Shown here: one piece after another, positions 1 to 5,888 of the stretch
How the letters are laid out: each line of letters begins with the position of its first letter
Numbering within the stretch: position 1 is the stretch's first letter
Assembly: GCA_021808985.1 (NCBI GenBank)
Contig: JAKBAQ010000112.1
Location: 1-8,691, forward strand
Direction: 5' to 3'
Length of the DNA: 8,691 nucleotides
Source: Pseudomonadota bacterium
GTDB taxonomy: Bacteria > Pseudomonadota > Alphaproteobacteria > Acetobacterales > Acetobacteraceae
Made by a program: the position numbers and the translations under genes
The notes under the pieces: generated by a model
Database searches by the model: none
Told to the model about the DNA's origin: nothing
The model's input: the letters and a program-made list of their open reading frames with translations, nothing else

Positions 1-39
1 TTTTTGCAAAAAAGGGCCAGGCCCCAAAAAACTTTTGAA
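1..39. repeat. Left copy of a dispersed palindromic repeat (terminator-like), cut by window edge
   Basis: Positions 1-39 match positions 5850-5888 in the same orientation at 37 of 39 bases by eye. The visible part is a T-run, GC, A6, GGGCCAG, CCCC, A6, CTTTT. In the right-hand copy the element continues on its left side into a perfect palindrome; here that left arm lies outside the window. It sits 11 nt beyond the stop codon of the short-chain dehydrogenase, the last gene of the minus-strand operon, where a transcription terminator is expected. The function as terminator is inferred from place and structure. Confidence 0.65.
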
Positions 40-49
40 AATTATTCTT

Positions 50-835
50 TTAGAGCGCGCCGCGCAGGATGGTCTCGCCGCCATCCACCGTGAGGACCTG
101 GCCGGTGATGTGGCGGGCGGCGGTGCTGGCGAGGAAGGCGATGGCGGCGGCGATGTCCTCGGGGTCGGCGATGCGCCGCAGGGGGGTGCGGGATTCCACC
201 GCCTCGATGAAGGCGGGGTTGGCGGTGAGGGCGCGGATCATGTCCGTGCGGGTGGTGCCGGGCGCGACGGCGTTGACGCGCACGTTCTGGCTCCCCCACT
301 CCACGGCGAGCTGGCGGGTGAGCTGCTCAACCGCCGCCTTGGAAATGCCGTAGGCGCCGGAATTGGGGATGCCGAAGCGGCCGTTGATGGAGGAGATGAA
401 GACCATGGCGCCGCCATGCTGGCGGGCGATGGCGGGCAATGCGAAACGGGCCAGGTGCCAGGCTCCGGTGAGGTTGGTGGCGATGACTTTGTCCCAGCTT
501 TCCTCGGCGAGATTGCTGACGGGGGAGAATACCGGATTGACCGCGGCGTTGGCGATAGCGATATCGAGCCGGCCGAGGCGGTTTTGGGTTTCCTCGACCA
601 GGTGCGCGCAATCAGGCGCGCGGCCGACATGGGCGGGGATGGCGATGGCGTGGCCGCCGGCGGCGGTGATGGCGGCGGCGGCCACAGCGCAGGCCTCGGG
701 CTTGCGCGAGGAGATGACGACGCTGGCGCCGCCTGCGGCGAAGAGGCGCGCGGCGGCGAGGCCGATGCCCCGGGTTGAGCCGGTGACGAGGGCGACCTTG
801 CCGGCGAAGCCGAAATGATCCGCGCCGGGGCGCAT
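50..835 (-). CDS. Short-chain dehydrogenase/reductase (SDR), classical type
   Basis: A 261-residue classical SDR, the usual length for the family, expected to be a cytosolic NAD(P)H-dependent oxidoreductase acting on a hydroxyl or carbonyl group. The Rossmann cofactor motif TGSTRGIG lies at residues 18-25. The structural Asn is N121 in NLTG, and the catalytic Ser-Tyr-Lys set is S149, Y162 and K166 in the AYGISK context. The usual NNAG motif is replaced by NAAVNP (residues 96-101), as in the DHRS4-type subgroup, which reduces carbonyls and retinoids. Arg-22 and SSRK at residues 42-45 suggest NADPH preference. The C-terminal GQVLTVDGG motif is intact. The start lies 3 nt after the stop of the upstream kinase gene with only a weak ribosome site, so translational coupling is likely. 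It is the last gene of the five-gene operon. The substrate is unknown; oxidation of a pathway alcohol is an inference. Confidence 0.93.
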   Translation of the reverse strand: MRPGADHFGFAGKVALVTGSTRGIGLAAARLFAAGGASVVISSRKPEACAVAAAAITAAGGHAIAIPAHVGRAPDCAHLVEETQNRLGRLDIAIANAAVNPVFSPVSNLAEESWDKVIATNLTGAWHLARFALPAIARQHGGAMVFISSINGRFGIPNSGAYGISKAAVEQLTRQLAVEWGSQNVRVNAVAPGTTRTDMIRALTANPAFIEAVESRTPLRRIADPEDIAAAIAFLASTAARHITGQVLTVDGGETILRGAL

Positions 836-838
836 GGT

Positions 839-1996
839 TCAGGCCTTGAAGAGGGCGAGCGTGTCCACATCGTCCATGGCGGTGGCGATGCGCTTGATGA
901 ACTCGATCGTGATGTCACGCGGTTGCATGTCTGGCAGGCCGGGCGGCGGGCAGAGGGTGACGGTCCACCAGGCCAGGGCGGAGACGATTTGCGCGCGGTA
1001 GCTGGTCCAGGCATCGTCGAAGGCGATTTTGGGGCCGCCGGCGCGGTGCATTTCATCAAGGTAGAGGCTCAGCAGATCGCGCTCCCAGAGGCGGCGGTTT
1101 TCAACCGTGAGGGCGCAGCTGATGGCGTAGGCGACATCGCGGCCCCAATGGGCGCGGCCGCAGCATTGCCAGTCGCTCAGGCCCATTTCGCCGCTGCCGG
1201 CGACGTACCAGTTCTTCAGGTGCACATCGCCATGCGAGAGGGTGTTGGGCAGGCGGTCGCCCTCATCGACGGCGGCGATGGTGGCGTCCCAGATTTCGGC
1301 GTGGCGGGCATAGAGACGGGCGGGAATGACCTCGCGGGCGGCGAGGAAGCCGGCGTCGGTGCCCTCGCGCAGGCCGAACTGCATCGAGCAGGCGAAGAAC
1401 TCCTTGAAGGTGGGGAAAATGCCGAGGCGGCGGCTCAGGATTTCATGACCGTAGCAGGCGCCGTGCAGCTTGCCGAGCAGGCGCATCTGGCTTTCGGCGC
1501 GCGCGCGGGTCATGTTCGTGTTGTGGTTGCAGAATTCGGTCACGGTGTCGCTGAGGTCGCCCAGCATGATCATGGAATTGTAGGTTTCCTCGTCAAACCG
1601 CGCGAAATAGGGAACCGGGGCCTCGATGGGCAGGAGCGGGCGGATCTGGTTGTAGAAATTCGCCTCGCAGATGCCGCCGCCGGAGACGCCGAGGACGATG
1701 CGGTTCGCGAGGTCGTGAGTGGCCTTGCAGAAGATGGCGGTGGGAAGTTTGGCGTGCGTGCCTTCATGGTTATATTCGATGTGCAGGCGGCGGCGGTTGG
1801 AGGAGCCGTTATCAACCGGGCCGAGCTTGACGCTGAGCACCTCGGCGCCGCGCACCTTGCCGCAGAGGATGGCGGTGAGCCAGCGCGGGGTGATTTCCTG
1901 AAAGGAGAGCGGCAGTTCGTCCTCGCTCACGGCCTCGCGGTTGAGCTGGTGCTCAAGCTCGTAGGCGGCTTTGATTTTTTCAACGATGGCGTTCAT
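839..1996 (-). CDS. APH/ecdysteroid-kinase-like phosphotransferase (kinase 1)
   Basis: A 385-residue protein of the aminoglycoside phosphotransferase/choline kinase-like fold, closest in style to the EcKinase/DUF1679 group. The catalytic loop SHGDVHLKN holds H255, the catalytic base D257, H259 and N262. The metal-binding Asp is D275 in LSDWQ. An ATP-binding lysine is probably K91 (IFCK), paired with E111 in EANFY. I chose the ATG at 1996 because GGGAGGAAA precedes it at good distance; the open frame runs further upstream but would overlap the E1 beta gene. It follows E1 beta by 23 nt and precedes the SDR by 3 nt. Antibiotic resistance is unlikely given the operon of catabolic enzymes. In ACAD10/11 and LvaA, related kinases phosphorylate hydroxyacyl-CoAs, so a similar role is possible, but the substrate is not visible in the sequence. 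Confidence 0.88.
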   Translation of the reverse strand: MNAIVEKIKAAYELEHQLNREAVSEDELPLSFQEITPRWLTAILCGKVRGAEVLSVKLGPVDNGSSNRRRLHIEYNHEGTHAKLPTAIFCKATHDLANRIVLGVSGGGICEANFYNQIRPLLPIEAPVPYFARFDEETYNSMIMLGDLSDTVTEFCNHNTNMTRARAESQMRLLGKLHGACYGHEILSRRLGIFPTFKEFFACSMQFGLREGTDAGFLAAREVIPARLYARHAEIWDATIAAVDEGDRLPNTLSHGDVHLKNWYVAGSGEMGLSDWQCCGRAHWGRDVAYAISCALTVENRRLWERDLLSLYLDEMHRAGGPKIAFDDAWTSYRAQIVSALAWWTVTLCPPPGLPDMQPRDITIEFIKRIATAMDDVDTLALFKA

Positions 1997-2003
1997 GGCG
2001 TGG

Positions 2004-2012
2004 TTTCCTCCC
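2004..2012 (-). promoter_or_regulatory. Ribosome binding site that fixes the kinase 1 start
   Basis: On the minus strand this reads GGGAGGAAA, a strong Shine-Dalgarno match ending 7 nt before the ATG at 1996. It supports the 385-residue form over a longer upstream start inside the E1 beta coding region. Confidence 0.7.
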
Positions 2013-2019
2013 GGCGGGT

Positions 2020-3006
2020 TCAGGCGGACATAAGCGCGCGCGCGGTGGCGGCGATTTCGGCGGCGGCGGGCGTGTAGGCGGTTTCCAGGGGCTTGGAGAA
2101 CGGCACGGGGCTGAAGGCGGCGCCGAGGCGGCGCACCGGGGCCTTCAGCTGACCCCATAGCTCCTCGGAGAGGACCGAGGCGATTTCCGCGCCGATGCCG
2201 AACTGCTTGACGGCCTCATGCACGACGATGGCGCGGCCGGTTTTGGCCACGGAGGCGAGCACGCCGGCACGGTCCCACGGGGAGATGGTGCGCAGGTCCA
2301 CCACCTCGAGCGCGATGCCCTCCTTGGCGAGGGTTTTGGCGGCGGCCAGGGCCTCAACCACCATGCGCGAATGGGCGACGATGGTGACATCCGCGCCTTC
2401 CAGCGCGACCTTGGCCTTGCCGATGGGCACGTGCTGGCAGGTGACGGGGCCGGGGGTCCAGTAGATGGGCAGGTTCTCGATGAAGATCACCGGGTCGTTG
2501 TCCTCGATGGCGGAACGCATCAGGCCGTAGGCGTCATCGGGGGTTGAGGGGGCGACCACCTTGAGGCCGGCGGTGTGGGCGAACCAGGCCTCGGTATAGT
2601 CAGAATGCTGGCCGCCGGTGGAGAAGCCGGTGCCGGTCATCGTGCGGATGACGATGGGCACGTTGGTCTGGCCGCCGGACATGAAGCGCAGCTTGGCGGC
2701 GTGGTTGACGATCATGTCCATCGGCACGGCCATGAAGTTCATCAGCATGATTTCAGCGACCGGGCGGTAGCCGCCGATGGAGGCGCCGATGGCGGCGCCG
2801 ATGATGGCCTGCTCGGAAATTGGCGTGGATCTGACACGATCAGTTCCGAATCTGGTGGACAGGCCCTTGGTGACGCCCATGACGCCGCCTTCTTCCTTGT
2901 CGCCCACCTCCTCGCCGAGGACGAGGACCTTGGGGTCGGCCGCCATGGCGTCGTTGAGGGCCAGATTGATCGCCTGGATGAGGTTGAGTTGCTTGATTTC
3001 GGTCAT
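2020..3006 (-). CDS. ThDP-dependent 2-oxoacid/acetoin dehydrogenase E1 component, beta subunit
   Basis: A 328-residue transketolase-like E1 beta subunit, full length for the PDH/acetoin dehydrogenase family. It would pair with the alpha subunit encoded immediately upstream to form an alpha2-beta2 enzyme that decarboxylates a 2-oxoacid or cleaves an acyloin on thiamine diphosphate. Visible family motifs are LGEEVG (30-35), TPISEQ with E65 as the expected ThDP-activating glutamate, the potassium/interface stretch around NHAAK (101-105), QHSDYTEA with H134 as the likely active-site histidine, and the C-terminal transketolase domain with DLRTISPWD (237-245) and VVHEA (261-265). I start at 3006 because GTGAGGA lies upstream and the alpha gene ends at 3017; a longer frame reaches 3063 inside the alpha gene. 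The gap to alpha is 10 nt. Whether it is pyruvate, acetoin, branched-chain or another substrate cannot be decided here. Confidence 0.93.
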   Translation of the reverse strand: MTEIKQLNLIQAINLALNDAMAADPKVLVLGEEVGDKEEGGVMGVTKGLSTRFGTDRVRSTPISEQAIIGAAIGASIGGYRPVAEIMLMNFMAVPMDMIVNHAAKLRFMSGGQTNVPIVIRTMTGTGFSTGGQHSDYTEAWFAHTAGLKVVAPSTPDDAYGLMRSAIEDNDPVIFIENLPIYWTPGPVTCQHVPIGKAKVALEGADVTIVAHSRMVVEALAAAKTLAKEGIALEVVDLRTISPWDRAGVLASVAKTGRAIVVHEAVKQFGIGAEIASVLSEELWGQLKAPVRRLGAAFSPVPFSKPLETAYTPAAAEIAATARALMSA

Positions 3007-3016
3007 TGGCGGGTCC

Positions 3017-4000
3017 TCACGCAATTTCTTCGGCGAACACGTCGCGCTTGAGTTCAGTGACATCGGGGAATGGCGCGGCCAGGGAGGCGGCGACGGCGGC
3101 GTCGATCTCGGCTTCGATGGCGGCTTCGATGGCGGCGAGGGCGGCCTCGGTGCTGATGCCCTCGGCGATCAGCCGGGCGCGCAGGATGGGCAGAGGGTCA
3201 AGCGCCTTGGCGGCTTCCAGCTCGGCCTTGGGGATGTAGGGGGCGGCGTCGCCGATCAGGTGGCCGTTGAAGCGGAAGGTCAGGGCTTCGATCAGGGTCG
3301 GGCCCTCGCCGGCGCGGGCGCGCTCAATGGCGAGCTTGGCGGCGCCGTACATCGCGTCGGGGTCGTTGCCGTCGACGGTGACGCCGGGCATGCCGTAGGC
3401 GGCGGCGCGCGCGGAGAGATGCGTGAGGAGGGTGGAGTCGGCAAAGCTGGTGTGCTCGGCGTAGCGGTTGTTCTGGCAGATGAAAATGACCGGGAGCTTC
3501 CACAGCGCGGCGAGGTTGAGGGCTTCGTGGAAGGCGCCGATGTTGGCCGCGCCGTCGCCAAAATTGGCGACCGAGACGCGGCCCTTGCCATCAAGCTTGG
3601 CGGCCCAGCCGAGGCCGGTGGCGATGGGCATGGAGGAGCCGACGATGCCGGTGGTGACCATCATGCCCTTGGCCGGGTGGGTGAGGTGCATGGGCCCGCC
3701 CTTGCCCTTGCAGGAGCCGGTGGCCTTGCCCGCCAGCTCGGCCCAGAATTCGCCAAGCGGGAAGCCCTTGGCCAGCATGTCATGCACGCCGCGATAGATG
3801 GTGCAGACATAGTCGTCATCATCGAGGCTGACGGAGAGCGCGGAGGGGATGATCTCCTGCCCGCGCGGGGAATAATATGGGGTGACGAGCTTGCCGGCCA
3901 TCATCTGCTTGATGACGCGCTCGTCATTCTGCTTGATGAATGTTGCCTTTTTATAAATTTCCAGGAGCGTGGCCGCATCCGGTCTGGGGTAGTTGGACAT
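3017..4000 (-). CDS. ThDP-dependent 2-oxoacid/acetoin dehydrogenase E1 component, alpha subunit
   Basis: A 327-residue E1 alpha subunit of the PDH/acetoin dehydrogenase type. The thiamine-diphosphate and Mg-binding motif is complete: GDG at residues 148-150 followed by NN at 177-178. KGKGGPMHL (98-106) and TGIVGSSMPIATG (117-129) are typical of the family, as is the active-site loop RFNGHLIGD with H247. The usual YRxHG segment reads YRGVHD (69-74), so the first His is replaced by Val and a His follows one place later. The C-terminus is rich in Ala and Glu, with a doubled 12-bp unit at 3109-3132 giving IEAAIEAE. AGGAGA precedes the ATG at a normal distance. It lies 47 nt after the crotonase gene and 10 nt before E1 beta. 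No E2 acyltransferase or E3 lipoamide dehydrogenase gene is in the window. Confidence 0.94.
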   Translation of the reverse strand: MSNYPRPDAATLLEIYKKATFIKQNDERVIKQMMAGKLVTPYYSPRGQEIIPSALSVSLDDDDYVCTIYRGVHDMLAKGFPLGEFWAELAGKATGSCKGKGGPMHLTHPAKGMMVTTGIVGSSMPIATGLGWAAKLDGKGRVSVANFGDGAANIGAFHEALNLAALWKLPVIFICQNNRYAEHTSFADSTLLTHLSARAAAYGMPGVTVDGNDPDAMYGAAKLAIERARAGEGPTLIEALTFRFNGHLIGDAAPYIPKAELEAAKALDPLPILRARLIAEGISTEAALAAIEAAIEAEIDAAVAASLAAPFPDVTELKRDVFAEEIA

Positions 4001-4047
4001 GTTGTTTTCTCCTGAATTCTTGGACGGAACGTGACAGGCGGATGGGG

Positions 4048-4878
4048 TTAGCGCAGCGAGGATGGGAACACCGCCTTGCGCTTCTCAATGAAGGCGGTGA
4101 CGCCTTCCTCAAAATCCGGCTCGCCGACGGAGGCGATGATGGCCTGGCGCTCGGCTTCCAGCTGATCGGCGGCGGGGCGCAGCAGGGCGCCAGCCAGCAG
4201 GCGCTTGGAGCGGCGGATGACATCACGCGGGGCCTGGGCGAAACGATGCGCGGCTTTCAACGCTTCCTCCTGCAGTTCAGCCGCGGGGACCAGGCGGCTC
4301 ACAAGGCCAAGACGCAGAGCTTCATCCGCCTTTACGGTTCCGGCTGTCAATATCAGCTCGGCCGCCTTGCGCTCGCCCACCGCGCGGGGCAGCAGCACGC
4401 TGATGCCGCCATCGGGCGGCAGGCCGATGCGCTGGTGGACGAAGGCGAAATTGACGGTCTCGTCGGCCAGAACCAGATCGGCGCCGAGGGCGTAGGTCAT
4501 CCCGGCGCCGGCGACGGCGCCCTGGCAGGCGGTGACGATGGGAAGGTCGAGCGCGATGAAGGCCTCGATCGCCGTGGTGACGCGGCCGAGGCGGGCGCCG
4601 TAATCAGCGCGGCGGGCCTCGGGCGATTGTTTCAGGGTTTCCATGAAGCCGCGCACATCGCCGCCGCCGGAGAACATGCGGCCCTCGCCGCGGATGAGCA
4701 GGGCGCGCACGTCAGGGTCGGCGGGGAGAGACTGGAAGAGCGCGGTGAGCAGGGGGACCGCCTCTGATTTAAGGGAGTTGCCTTGGGCGGGGCGGTTGAA
4801 GGTAAGGATGAGGACGCCGCCGTCGCGCTCCGTCGCGAAGCCGACACTCTCTGCACTGCCAACGCCATCATCACTCAT
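4048..4878 (-). CDS. Enoyl-CoA hydratase/isomerase (crotonase) family, PaaG-like
   Basis: A 276-residue crotonase, expected to bind an acyl-CoA and stabilise an enolate in an oxyanion hole. The oxyanion-hole segments are MFSGGGDVRGF (68-78) and CQGAVAGAGM (118-127). The two glutamates used by true hydratases (E144 and E164 in rat) are absent: by alignment they correspond to about M127 and H148. Instead there is an aspartate at D156 in IGLPPDGG, followed by LLPRAVG, the arrangement of E. coli PaaG (GLIPDCGG then LLPR) and related isomerases. An isomerase or related reaction therefore fits better than hydration. It is the first gene of the minus-strand operon; CAGGAAA precedes the ATG by about 7 nt. 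Residue correspondences come from manual alignment with the remembered PaaG and rat hydratase sequences and should be treated as approximate. Confidence 0.92.
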   Translation of the reverse strand: MSDDGVGSAESVGFATERDGGVLILTFNRPAQGNSLKSEAVPLLTALFQSLPADPDVRALLIRGEGRMFSGGGDVRGFMETLKQSPEARRADYGARLGRVTTAIEAFIALDLPIVTACQGAVAGAGMTYALGADLVLADETVNFAFVHQRIGLPPDGGISVLLPRAVGERKAAELILTAGTVKADEALRLGLVSRLVPAAELQEEALKAAHRFAQAPRDVIRRSKRLLAGALLRPAADQLEAERQAIIASVGEPDFEEGVTAFIEKRKAVFPSSLR

Positions 4879-4939
4879 GCATGTTTCCTGTTCGTGGTTC
4901 CAAGGCCCATGCGGCGGCCGGGAATTTTACAACGAGTCG

Positions 4940-4968
4940 CTTAAATATCGTATGCTTACTAACTACAA
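4940..4968 (-). promoter_or_regulatory. Candidate promoter of the crotonase-E1-kinase-SDR operon
   Basis: On the minus strand TTGTAG (4968-4963) is followed after 17 nt by TTTAAG (4945-4940), a loose sigma-70-like pair. A start near 4933 would leave a leader of about 55 nt before the crotonase ATG. The TTGTAG box falls in the segment shared with the region upstream of the EthD-like gene. The -10 box is a weak match, so this is a suggestion only. Confidence 0.35.
4950..4966. promoter_or_regulatory. Candidate MarR operator upstream of the operon (imperfect dyad)
   Basis: The plus strand reads GTATGCTTACTAACTAC. Outer GTA/TAC arms are symmetric, and the inner bases are imperfect. It is the positional counterpart of the perfect dyad at 6724-6740 and lies within a 30-base stretch where 20 positions match without gaps. 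It would overlap the proposed -35 box and spacer, where a MarR repressor could block RNA polymerase. Binding by the adjacent regulator is inference. Confidence 0.4.
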
Positions 4969-5060
4969 CACCGGAAAGCAGAGTCAAGCGGGTGGAGGGG
5001 GACGCGCGGCGCCGGTGCGCGGATTATGGTTAAATGGCTGATTGTATATCTGCATATCTT

Positions 5061-5073
5061 TAGTCAGCGACTA
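5061..5073. promoter_or_regulatory. Short perfect dyad TAGTC-AGC-GACTA
   Basis: A 13-bp inverted repeat with 5-bp arms and 3-bp spacer in the intergenic region between the operon and the MarR-type gene. It shares the TAGT/ACTA half-site with the dyads at 5115-5126 and 6724-6740 but with different spacing, so it may be a related operator or chance. Confidence 0.3.
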
Positions 5074-5114
5074 TTTTCCGGGGAATTTGTTCATGAAAAT
5101 CAAGCGTTACGGAA

Positions 5115-5126
5115 ATAGTCCACTAT
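5115..5126. promoter_or_regulatory. Short perfect dyad ATAGT-CC-ACTAT
   Basis: A 12-bp inverted repeat with 5-bp arms, about 90 nt before the regulator's start. It could serve autoregulation of the MarR-type gene. The short spacer differs from that of the other dyads, so the link is weak. Confidence 0.3.
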
Positions 5127-5216
5127 ACCATTATAAGCGCTTGTGTGTTTCTTGTTGCGCGAAACGGCGGGTTAACGCATGATTGCCTGTAACGAGGCTA
5201 TATCGTCTTTGGGAGC

Positions 5217-5783
5217 ATGAGTGCGAGTATGTCGTCCGCCGTCAACAAATCCAAACAGGCTGTGAAGCGCCCGGCTCCCAAGCCGTTCAAATTCGGGTAT
5301 CTGGTGCATGACGTCTCGCGCATTCGGCGCACCGTGATGGACCAGACCATGCGGCCGCTGGGAATCACACGCTCGCAATGGACGGTGCTGACCGTGCTGG
5401 CGCGCGGCGGCAATGATGGGATGATGCAGGTGGACCTGGCGCGGCTGCTGGAAGTGGGCAAGGTGACCGTGGGCGGGCTGGTGGACCGGCTGGAGGCGAC
5501 CGGCCATGTGGAGCGCCGCCCCGATGCCACCGACCGGCGGGTGAAGCGCGTGTTCATCACCGAGCAGGGATTCAGCGTGATTCAGAAAATGATCGCGATT
5601 TCCACCAAGATCAATGAGCGGATCCTGCGCAATATCACGCCGGAGCAGCAGCGCATCACCGAGGATGTGCTCTATACGGTGAAGCAGAATCTCAAGGAGA
5701 TCGTCGCCGAGACCAATGTGAGCGGGCGGGCGGAGGAGTTTGGCAGCCAGATCATGGATGTGGATGCCGGCGGGCGGATTTGA
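5217..5783 (+). CDS. MarR-family transcriptional regulator
   Basis: A 188-residue winged helix-turn-helix regulator, somewhat longer than the usual 140-160 because of a basic N-terminal extension and a C-terminal tail. The DNA-binding domain spans about residues 52-117: helix-turn-helix around VDLARLLEVGKVTVGGLVDRLE (recognition helix about 80-92), then the wing with DATDRRVKRVFIT, including the conserved D-R-R at 106-108. Flanking helices (26-48 and 118-164) form the expected dimer interface. Such proteins usually repress catabolic operons and are released by an aromatic or CoA-thioester ligand. It is divergent from the five-gene operon, a classic arrangement for a local repressor. The start is uncertain: GGGAG sits only 1 nt before the ATG at 5217, while the next ATG at 5229 is 13 nt beyond it; neither spacing is ideal. 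Confidence 0.93.
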   Translation: MSASMSSAVNKSKQAVKRPAPKPFKFGYLVHDVSRIRRTVMDQTMRPLGITRSQWTVLTVLARGGNDGMMQVDLARLLEVGKVTVGGLVDRLEATGHVERRPDATDRRVKRVFITEQGFSVIQKMIAISTKINERILRNITPEQQRITEDVLYTVKQNLKEIVAETNVSGRAEEFGSQIMDVDAGGRI

Positions 5784-5840
5784 GGGCGCGCTGAGAGACT
5801 CTGCGCAGGCCGCCCCTGTTTATAAAAAGCTCCCCAAGAT

Positions 5841-5870
5841 TCTGGCCCTTTTTTGCAAAAAAGGGCCAGA
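5841..5870. terminator. Perfect 30-bp palindrome, probable bidirectional terminator
   Basis: The 30 bases are their own reverse complement: TCTGGCCC, then the palindromic core TTTTTTGCAAAAAA, then GGGCCAGA. As RNA from either strand this forms a GC-capped hairpin whose T/U-rich arm comes from the core. It lies 57 nt after the MarR-type gene and 13 nt after the EthD-like gene, which converge on it, so ending transcription from both sides is the natural reading. A weaker GC-rich fold (GGGCG to CGCCC, 5784-5815) precedes it on the MarR side. Confidence 0.6.
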
Positions 5871-5888
5871 CCCCAAAAAACTTTTAAA
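5850..5888. repeat. Right copy of the dispersed palindromic repeat
   Basis: It matches positions 1-39 with differences only at 5870 (A for G) and 5886 (A for G) over the 39 bases. It includes the right half of the 30-bp palindrome plus CCCC, A6 and CTTTT. The repeat reaches into the stop codon of the EthD-like gene (TAA at 5884-5886 on the minus strand), so the element supplies that stop. Both copies have the same orientation relative to the minus-strand gene they follow. Confidence 0.75.

Larger units (their letters stand above)
4879..5216. other. 338-nt divergent intergenic region (operon / marR-like gene)
   Basis: No credible gene is present. The region is clearly richer in AT than the flanking coding DNA and separates the minus-strand five-gene operon from the plus-strand MarR-type regulator, so it must hold both promoters. 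It contains an imperfect dyad shared with the EthD-like gene's upstream region (4950-4966), a TAGTC-AGC-GACTA dyad (5061-5073), an ATAGT-CC-ACTAT dyad (5115-5126) and a short AAGCGCTT palindrome (5135-5142). No riboswitch-like or tRNA-like fold was recognised. Confidence 0.8.

Noticed and set aside
815..2077. Long open frame on the plus strand opposite kinase 1
   Set aside because: Its product is Gly/Ala/Val/Asp-rich with no family motif and lies opposite a gene with intact catalytic motifs; it is an effect of high GC content.
3109..3132. Two tandem copies of a 12-bp unit (CGGCTTCGATGG) in the E1 alpha gene
   Set aside because: It encodes a short Ala/Glu helix repeat (IEAAIEAE) near the C-terminus; two in-frame copies in GC-rich coding DNA are unremarkable.
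2777..4015. Long plus-strand open frame opposite E1 alpha and part of E1 beta
   Set aside because: Low-complexity glycine-rich translation antisense to two well-recognised subunits; no ribosome site or motif supports it.
1..5888. Direct repeats at 1-39 and 5850-5888 as ends of a composite mobile element
   Set aside because: There is no transposase or integrase, no target-site duplication was seen, and both copies sit right after gene ends as terminators would. A recombination role is not excluded but not supported.
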